Notes under the pieces: model-generated | Database searches by the model: none | What the model saw: the letters and a program-made list of their open reading frames with translations, nothing else | What the model was told of the DNA's origin: nothing | From: Fasciolopsis buskii | Lineage: Eukaryota; Platyhelminthes; Trematoda; Plagiorchiida; Fasciolidae | DNA length: 64,000 nt | Direction: 5' to 3' | NCBI GenBank assembly: GCA_008360955.1 | Contig: LUCM01010433.1 | Span: 32,416 to 96,415, forward strand | Position numbers and translations under genes: made by a program | Shown here: positions 58,400 to 64,000 of the stretch, one piece after another | How positions within the stretch are numbered: the stretch's first letter is position 1 | Layout of the letters: the number at the start of each line of letters is the position of its first letter

Positions 58400-61060
58400 G
58401 TGGCCGGAGTTGCAATTCGGGGCCCTGGATGTAGATATGGTGGCTGTCACTGGCACTTGGTTGACACAGTGGAATGGGCCTTAAACTGATGTTGCGGGAT
58501 TACTCATTCTTCGTAACGGATAAAGACTGTGGAAGAATAAGAGGCGGGACGCTTATCATGGAGGCTGAAATGTACGATGCGCAGAAGGGTCGTCCACTGG
58601 ATAACCCAAACATACAGATTCCGGGAGTCAGCGTCGCAACGGCTGGCTCCACGCCCTCAGCGGAGGTCAGGGCACTCTTTCCCACAGTGTGGTTGCATGG
58701 TCTGCGGGAAAGTTTCTGGTACTGTGGGAATCAATGCGGCCGAGTTTGAAAGGGTTTGCGAAACAGTCCCGGTACGCAATGTTGAACATCAACCTTAAGA
58801 TCGTGCACGTAAATGGGATGGTTCAACATGTTACCCAAGCGACTAGGCGGAGATTCGGTCGAGTATCTTCAGTCCTTGTCTTGGTGCTAATGAGAACACC
58901 GAACGATATGGGAGGCAGTGAGATGGAACAGCTAATAATTAGAAGCGACGATGCTGTAATCCGCATGCGACTGAGCCTGCAGGGACTTGTAGCCCCGCAG
59001 ATATGGCAGGAACTTCTCAGGAATGGATAAACTTGGACTGCTTGACTCGAGTATTCGGACTCAGCGGGAGGAAAAAATGGGTAGCAAGCACGTGGATCGC
59101 CAATGGAAAGCAATTCATAGCAATCAGTTAGCAAAAACAGACCTAGTTACACCACACCATAGAAAAAGACGAAAGGGGCTACCGCCAAGTTGAAGGAGTG
59201 GGATCACGAGATCCAGGAAGCGGAAACCAAGGGCTTTCGTGGGGTATGAAAATAGACCTGGCTATCGAGATTACCTTAGGTACATAGCGGAGAGAAAGAT
59301 GATGTCACGCATCCAAAGACAGTGCCGAACTGCCCACAATGAGCGGATGGCTGGGGCCGCTCAATGGAACCCAAAAGGATCTTAGTACTACCCGCTGTCC
59401 AAAGCTGCTTTGCGGATGGCTGCAGGTGGAGTAAAAGATCACCAGGTGAATAAATTGGTCGACAATCAGGAGAAAGCCGAATGTTTGCCGGAATTTTTAC
59501 AGGCAGTATACAGGCGGGATCAGAGGACACACGAACGTACACTAGGTCCCATCACCCCCATGGTGGAGATGCCGGACGGAGCGATAACGGAGAAAGAATT
59601 CTAAGACAACCTAAAAAAGGCATGCCTCGAAAGTAACGGGGCCTGATGGGACCTACCCAGCGGTGGTAAAGCCGCTGGCGTGGGTTCTGGTGAAACCTTG
59701 CACACAGCCCTGGACGAAGGACGGTTCCCCGCAGACTGTTTGACGTCTACCGTCATACCGGTGCATAAATGGATGCACAGAGATAACTGTGGTGGCTATA
59801 GGCCGGTGAGCTTGACAGCCATCATTCTGAAGAATCTTGAAAGCATCCTTCGCGACAGGATAGTCGATCACTTAGGGGCTACCAAGATTGCTTTTACAAA
59901 GTAACACGATTTTGGCACAAGAGTTCCTGTCTGACCAACCTCATAAGCTTTCTGGAGGAAGTAAAAGCTAGAGCTGATAGGAGTGAAAGGTCAGAAGTCT
60001 GCTATCTGGACGTTAAGACGGCCTTTGATTCCGTGAATCAACCAGAAATTGAAGGCTTTCCGAGTATATGCTAAGGTGATTTACTGGATAGCACAAATTT
60101 TGTAGGGCAGATCCTTCAGGGTGAGAGTCGAGTAGTGTCTATGGGACAGATGATTGCTATACAGCGGGGGGCCTCAAGGGTCTGTCTTAGGGCCACTGCT
60201 CTTCCTATTTTATATGTTATCGACATAGCCAGTGGATTGGAAAATCCGTGTCTCATTTTGCTGACGAAATTAAACTATTAAAGACAGCAATAAGCGAGGG
60301 TTTGCAGAGGGATCTGGATAAAGTTTACCAGTTGTCGGTAAGTTGCGATCTTCTGTAGGACGTGAACAAATGTCGGCCGCTCTTGGAAGGACATGCGAAT
60401 TCCCCTCGCCGCACGGGTTCACCCGGGCATTAGGTCGTGGTGGGACAAACTCAGCAATCGAGACCTCGGGATAGTTTTGAGTGCGGACTTCAACGCTAGT
60501 CTGCAATGTCAGAAGGTAGCCGAGAGCGCATGGTACTCCTTACACCAACTTAAGAGGACCGTAAGATTAAGGAGGCCTAAAGTTCTTCTGTCACTGTTCA
60601 AGGCATTTGTCCGGCCGCACTTGGAATATTGTGTCCAGGCTTGGAGACCATATTTGGTAAGGGTTAGCGTGTTTTTACACGGTGGTTTGGGCAATTGAGG
60701 CAGACAGGTTATGAGTACAGGCTGATGGCGCTTGGCTCGTACACCCTGGAGAGACGTAGGGAAAGACGTGACTTACTAAAGATCCTCAAGATCATGAAGG
60801 GTCTGGCCAGGGCACGGGGTCACCGTGGAGCTCTATTGTAGGTAAGGGGAGCGACACACTTAGAGGTAACCGGAAAACGATTGTGCGGAGACACGTAACC
60901 ACCGGGTTGGTGAGCAAATCGTTTGCCGCCCGAGTGGTGAATGGCCGGAATAATTTACCGGAGGATGTGGTCAAGGTGGGGTCCGTGCTCAAATTCAAAG
61001 GGAGATTAGACAATGCATGGCTAGCTGTGTTTGCAGAGAGCAGCGTGTGAGATGTGAGGC
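58400..61060 (+). mobile_element. CR1-like LINE ORF2 (endonuclease and RT), inactive
   Basis: Plus-strand order: endonuclease with a TETWLTQ-like block, LMLRDYSFFVTDKDCGRIRG and LDNPNIQI (58460-58625); linker NKLVDNQEKAECLPEFLQAV at 59450; RT with GGYRPVSLTAIILKNLESIL at 59790, EVCYLDVKTAFDSVNQ near 59995-60045 and PQGSVLGPLLF near 60174-60210. A FADE-like box replaces YADD near 60255. RDLGIVLSADFNASLQ and FKAFVRPHLEYCVQAWRPYL follow at 60455-60655. The end is LPEDVVKVGSVLKFKGRLDN near 60955-61015, the typical CR1 C-terminus. Multiple stops are present. Confidence 0.78.
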
Positions 61061-61479
61061 TGAGGAGATGGTCGAGAAAGCATTTTAGTAATTGTTTCCT
61101 CGCTTGTAGGGACTGAAGAGGTTTCCCACCATCTTGTTGTCAAAGCATCTTTAGACTCAAGGCGCTGTCAGCGCAAGATCCTGGACGATGGGTAGTTCAC
61201 CGCATAGTCCTGTAATCTAACTGGAACTGTACTTATGGTAACTGAACTGAAATGATCTGCGGTGAAAAATCAGTGACCTTGAGCAAAATGTGTAGCTGAT
61301 CAAACATGGTTTTGCTGTTGTTTACTTTTGTTTTTGTATTTTGTTCTTTCGCGAAGGTCCCGTTGTTACTTGATATAATTAGGTTTACGCAGAGTAACGG
61401 TGATAATAATAAACGATGTTTTTCGGTCATCGTGACTGCCTTAGTGTTTTGGACCGTATACTTATTTTTTCAAGTTAAA
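61061..61479. other. MOCS2 5' flank
   Basis: An open stretch in frame with MOCS2A runs from 61306, but it is upstream of a splice acceptor and has no MoaD-like content. It is therefore likely intron or 5' flank rather than coding. Confidence 0.45.
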
Positions 61480-61500
61480 AGGAAAATTTTTATTTCGCAG
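61480..61500 (+). promoter_or_regulatory. 3' splice acceptor upstream of MOCS2A start
   Basis: aatttttatttcgcag ends at 61500. The MOCS2A ATG is 24 nt further on. It fits a spliced-leader acceptor or a 5' UTR exon boundary. Confidence 0.6.
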
Positions 61501-61524
61501 GTTTACCGACTGAACAACTGGTTT

Positions 61525-61664
61525 ATGTCCTCGTTAGTCACTGTAGGTGTTCTTTTTTTTGGCGAAGCTCGAGAAGCCGTAAAGGCGTGCCGTGTTGATC
61601 TGCGCCTACCGTCCATTTGCACACCGTTCGAGCTAAAGAGGGAGCTTTTGAAACAATTTCCACA
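61525..61664 (+). CDS. MOCS2: MOCS2A exon 1, molybdopterin synthase small subunit (MoaD-like)
   Basis: The small subunit of molybdopterin synthase carries a C-terminal thiocarboxylate that donates sulfur to precursor Z (cPMP) in molybdenum cofactor synthesis. Exon 1 gives 46 codons plus two bases: MSSLVTVGVLFFGEAREA followed by a beta-strand and helix region ending ELKRELLKQFP. This matches the ubiquitin-like MoaD fold start (V-x-V-L-x-F-A/G). Joined to exon 2 the protein is 90 residues, close to the usual 81-88. The ATG is the first after the upstream acceptor. It is identified mainly by the full-length pattern including the terminal Gly-Gly in exon 2. Confidence 0.88.
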
Positions 61665-61701
61665 GTGAGCGAGCTGCGCTCAGGTCATTCACGCCTTTCA
61701 G
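61665..61701 (+). other. 37-bp intron in MOCS2A
   Basis: GTGAGC ... CTTTCAG, 37 bp. Removing it restores CA|G (Gln) and puts exon 2 in the frame that ends PPISGG. Without removal the frame stops at once (TGA). Introns this short are known in flatworms. Confidence 0.85.
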
Positions 61702-61834
61702 GTTAGATTCTCTCGGTTCATCTTTGGGGCTGGCGTTGGATTTGCAATATCTGGACTGCACGAACAATAATGAATCAATCGGACTTTCTGACCGATCTGA
61801 AGTTGCTGTCCTCCCGCCAATCAGTGGAGGATAA
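61702..61834 (+). CDS. MOCS2: MOCS2A exon 2 with C-terminal Gly-Gly
   Basis: It completes the small subunit: LDSLGSSLGLALDLQYLD, then GLSDRSEVAVLPPISGG and TAA at 61832-61834. The D-E/S-V-A-x-x-PPISGG ending is the hallmark of MoaD/MOCS2A; the last Gly is adenylated and thiocarboxylated. Its final 65 nt overlap the beginning of MOCS2B in another frame, as in the vertebrate MOCS2 gene. Confidence 0.92.
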
Positions 61835-61983
61835 CTGTGGAGTGGTGGTTAGTTTTCCAATAAAGTCCACTAAGATTTTTTTATTCCAGAAACATGTGCT
61901 GCTTACGGCAGACAAAATCTCTCCAGCGAGTGTGGTAGAATCCGTTTCCGACCCTTCTTGCGGTGCGGTAGCTACGTTTTTTG
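61770..61983 (+). CDS. MOCS2: MOCS2B exon, molybdopterin synthase large subunit N-terminus (MoaE-like)
   Basis: The large catalytic subunit of molybdopterin synthase holds cPMP while the MOCS2A thiocarboxylate transfers sulfur. From the ATG at 61770 there are 71 codons plus one base: an N-terminal extension, then HVLLTADKISPASVVESVSD and PSCGAVATFFG, the conserved beginning of MoaE/MOCS2B. The ATG lies inside the MOCS2A coding region in a different frame. Translation of B must therefore occur by leaky scanning, reinitiation or from an alternative transcript. The donor is G|GTGGGT at 61984. Confidence 0.9.
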
Positions 61984-62046
61984 GTGGGTTTGCCTTGTTT
62001 CTGTTCATTTAAAATCCGAAATAATCGATCTTTGTCGACATAACAG

Positions 62047-62200
62047 GAGTTACGCGGGCCGGCTCAAACGAGGATACTGTGCTTTACTTATATTATGACT
62101 CTTATGAACCAATGGCTGTCGGTATAATGAATGAAATAGCAGAGGAGTGCATATCGATGTGGCCCGCAATCAAAAAATTAGCAATTATACATCGTTTAGG
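62047..62200 (+). CDS. MOCS2: MOCS2B middle exon (partial gene)
   Basis: After a 63-bp intron (61984-62046, GT...ACAG) the frame restores FG-VTRAGSNEDTVLYLYYDSY, then EPMAVGIMNEIAEECISMWP and KLAIIHRLG. This covers the G-T/V-TR loop, the LEYEAYxPMA-like motif and the HRLG motif of MoaE. Donor GTAAGC at 62201 leaves phase 2. The remaining third of the protein (a SSPHR-like motif and the active-site Lys region) was not found before the window end. The next intron therefore exceeds 1.8 kb, or the gene is broken. The coding so far is 122 codons of an expected 150-190. Confidence 0.88.
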
Positions 62201-63309
62201 GTAAGCATTTCTGTCATATTTTTATTCTGGTTTGTGCTGATACGCAAGTGATTTATTTATATATTATTTACTCTGCGGAATGTGATATAGTCATCTGCTG
62301 GTAGGGAGCTGTTTTCCCCTTGGCTTTACTATCTTTGTTATTATGCGCACTTTGAGTAGAAAGCAAGGACTGTAAAATTGTCTTTTGGAACTAAGTCGGT
62401 GAATTCACTACCACCAAGTTCAAACTATAAAACGGAAGAACCGACTAAACCCTGCATTGGCGCCGGCATTTTGCAGCATTGAGTGAAGTGACTCGGCCAT
62501 AAACTACTGACACCGACCCAATGTTTAGCACTTGCTCGCATCAGTTTGAAAGAAGTGCTGCGGCGAACACCCAGTGGCTGAAGAAGGAATTTTAAGATGT
62601 TTCACCGTTCGACTGGTGACATTCGGCTCCGGCTACAACCTTAGGCGTCAACCACGAAAGCCGAAAATGTCAAGCAATACCGAATCTGAAGATAACCTCT
62701 ATACATCAGAATCAGGATCTGACCGGCCCGTTGTCCTTTTGGCCTCGCTCAGCTCGTACAAAGGAGCAGGAAAAGGCAAGCAATGGATGTACATAAGTGG
62801 CGCTTATCTGAGCTACTAAATGCGGTGTAGTGGTTATCTCGGTCGAAGAGGTGCTATCTGTATTCTCTTTGGTCACCGGATGTTCTCACCAAACTTGAGC
62901 AATGTTTCAAAAATATCGGTGGTAGAATACAGGAGGCATTCGAGCGCACTCAATACAGAAGAGGCAGGTCTCAGCCATAAATTAGAACACCACAGATTGC
63001 GGCATTATACACTTCTCTTGAACAGTGGATGGACGCCATAACGATAACATAGGTATCACAAAATGACGATTTTTAATGTGTTATTGGGAATTCTGCTTAC
63101 TTTAAATTGGAATGGGGTATGGAACGGCATTGCTGTACTGTATTGTAGAGAACGAAAGATGACAAAGGCTGGTCACAAGCCTTAATTTAACTGAAGGTGT
63201 GACGGCAAAGCTCTTTGAGGACCAACACATACTTCCGAGGTATTCCGTTTATTACCAGATAGTGCCATTTTACGGGCCTTTAGACGGATTGGAAGAATGT
63301 TTGAATGTC
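62201..63309. other. MOCS2 intron or 3' flank, nothing certain
   Basis: The plus-strand open frame 62574-62819 reads EEGILRCFTVRLVTFGSGYN and is not recognised. A TA-rich stretch lies near 62255-62270. No MoaE-like exon was seen. Confidence 0.4.
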
Positions 63310-63720
63310 TAACAATCGGATGGTTTTTGAGCTTTGGGACACAAATGACGCTTCCAAAACTGTCGGATGGTAAAGTTTTGATTGGCGTATCGATTGCCGG
63401 TTAGAAATTTATTTTGCCCGTCACAGATTTGCTCTCTAGGGTTGTCGCACAACCCTCGAAAAAGACAGACCAACAGATGTGAAGCTGTTTGGATTAGCAG
63501 AATACCCCTGTGGTTAGCGCAGTCACTGTGTGATCCGACTCTATACATGGGATTAACAATCGATCCGTCCGCGATACTTTCCCAGAAAATCTGCTCTTCA
63601 AAACTAGGGCTTGAAATCCTCTAGCCAGTCCTGTTCTTTCATCTTTAAATAGAGCAAGCGGCCTCCGTCTCTTTTTGACACCCTTAGAGTTGGAATTTCT
63701 TGCTGGTCTCCACTGCAAAA
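63310..63720 (-). mobile_element. RTE-like LINE RT fragment
   Basis: The minus strand reads SHSDCANHRGILLI, later DGQNKFLTGNRYANQNFTIR, paralleling KGTRSDCxNHRGISLI and QAGFRPGRGCxDQIFTLR of RTE-type RTs. The piece upstream (63718-63494) ends SIVNP before SDC. Degenerate. Confidence 0.5.
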
Positions 63721-63796
63721 GATGGAGCTGTTAAAACGAATCAATGCAATAAACTGAGATGAACCACGGGCGTGTACCAGAGTACGTGTTCGAGGA

Positions 63797-64000
63797 ATTC
63801 ATCATCATCATCATCGTCATCGTTCAGCGTTAAACAGCAAGGCAAACCTCACCGACCGCTGCCGTTCCCCAGTGTTACACGTTTATATAAAAAGAGTGAA
63901 TATCCAATGGGAACAGGGAGTAGACCTACACAAGCGGGAAAAGATAAGATACGGCTGCAGCCATCACACGGAACACAGTTTAACTGTACAAACGCACGTG
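63797..64000 (-). mobile_element. RTE-like LINE 3' UTR running off the window
   Basis: The minus strand contains ggcagcggtcggtgaggttt then ctgtttaacgctgaacg and an ATG-rich tail (63800-63822). This is the same 3' end as the copies at 39266, 45801 and 47633. The body would lie beyond 64000. Confidence 0.7.

Noticed and set aside
61306..61668. 120-codon plus-strand open frame read as a membrane protein (BAP31-like)
   Set aside because: The first 65 codons lie upstream of a splice acceptor and are just hydrophobic AT-rich sequence. The real content begins at 61525 and fits MoaD, with the diglycine end recovered after a 37-bp intron.
61775..62008. 77-codon minus-strand open frame
   Set aside because: It is the antisense shadow of the MOCS2A/MOCS2B overlap, which has strong family signatures on the plus strand.
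1..64000. Bacterial-style operons, ribosome binding sites or prophage features
   Set aside because: The intron-containing eukaryotic genes and LINE/Penelope/gypsy content exclude a prokaryotic reading.

Overview
The window looks like nuclear DNA from a parasitic flatworm, most likely a digenean fluke. The evidence is intron-containing eukaryotic genes, two very short introns (37 and 63 bp) next to a very long one (about 25 kb), and a dense mixture of RTE-like and CR1/Jockey-like LINEs, Penelope-like elements and a Ty3/gypsy element typical of trematode genomes. No species can be named from sequence alone. About 2.8 kb is host coding or transcribed sequence. Most of the rest is decayed retroelements.

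Three host loci are supported. (1) HMBS (porphobilinogen deaminase, heme synthesis) is on the minus strand in three phase-0 exons at 48813-48184, 43882-43310 and 17938-17720. They join to a 473-residue protein that keeps the catalytic Asp, the substrate-binding Arg pair and the cofactor Cys. Its second intron is 25.4 kb and filled with transposons. (2) THUMPD1 (THUMP-domain tRNA acetylation adaptor) is an intact single coding exon at 17033-15858 on the minus strand, just downstream of HMBS in the same orientation. (3) MOCS2 is on the plus strand from 61525. It encodes both subunits of molybdopterin synthase from overlapping reading frames: MOCS2A (MoaD-like, complete, ending Gly-Gly) and MOCS2B (MoaE-like, its 3' exon lying outside the window or not recognised). 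All three loci have a 3' splice acceptor 20-34 nt upstream of their start codons with no visible 5' exon, which suggests spliced-leader trans-splicing.

Layout. 1-12.4 kb: degenerate LINE fragments in anonymous DNA. 12.6-15.2 kb: a 757-bp tandem repeat interrupted by an N followed by a 19-base Nextera transposase end, an assembly or adapter artefact. 15.8-17.9 kb: THUMPD1 and the last HMBS exon. 18-43 kb (HMBS intron 2): a Penelope-like RT fragment, a 976-bp Penelope-derived palindrome, two diverged 1.4-1.6 kb paralogous blocks, several RTE-like LINEs, a CR1/Jockey-like LINE, tRNA-like SINEs, a gypsy integrase remnant, and a gypsy element nested inside an RTE copy. 43.9-48.2 kb (HMBS intron 1): two head-to-head RTE halves. 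49.4-55.5 kb: the best-preserved RTE-like LINE, followed by a CR1-like LINE, both minus. 56.9-61.05 kb: a plus-strand CR1-like LINE with a PHD-like ORF1. 61.5-62.2 kb: MOCS2. 62.2-64 kb: MOCS2 intron and RTE fragments.

Limits: all family calls come from reading motifs by eye, so transposon boundaries are approximate, clade names are provisional, and splice sites are inferred from GT/AG signals plus frame continuity.
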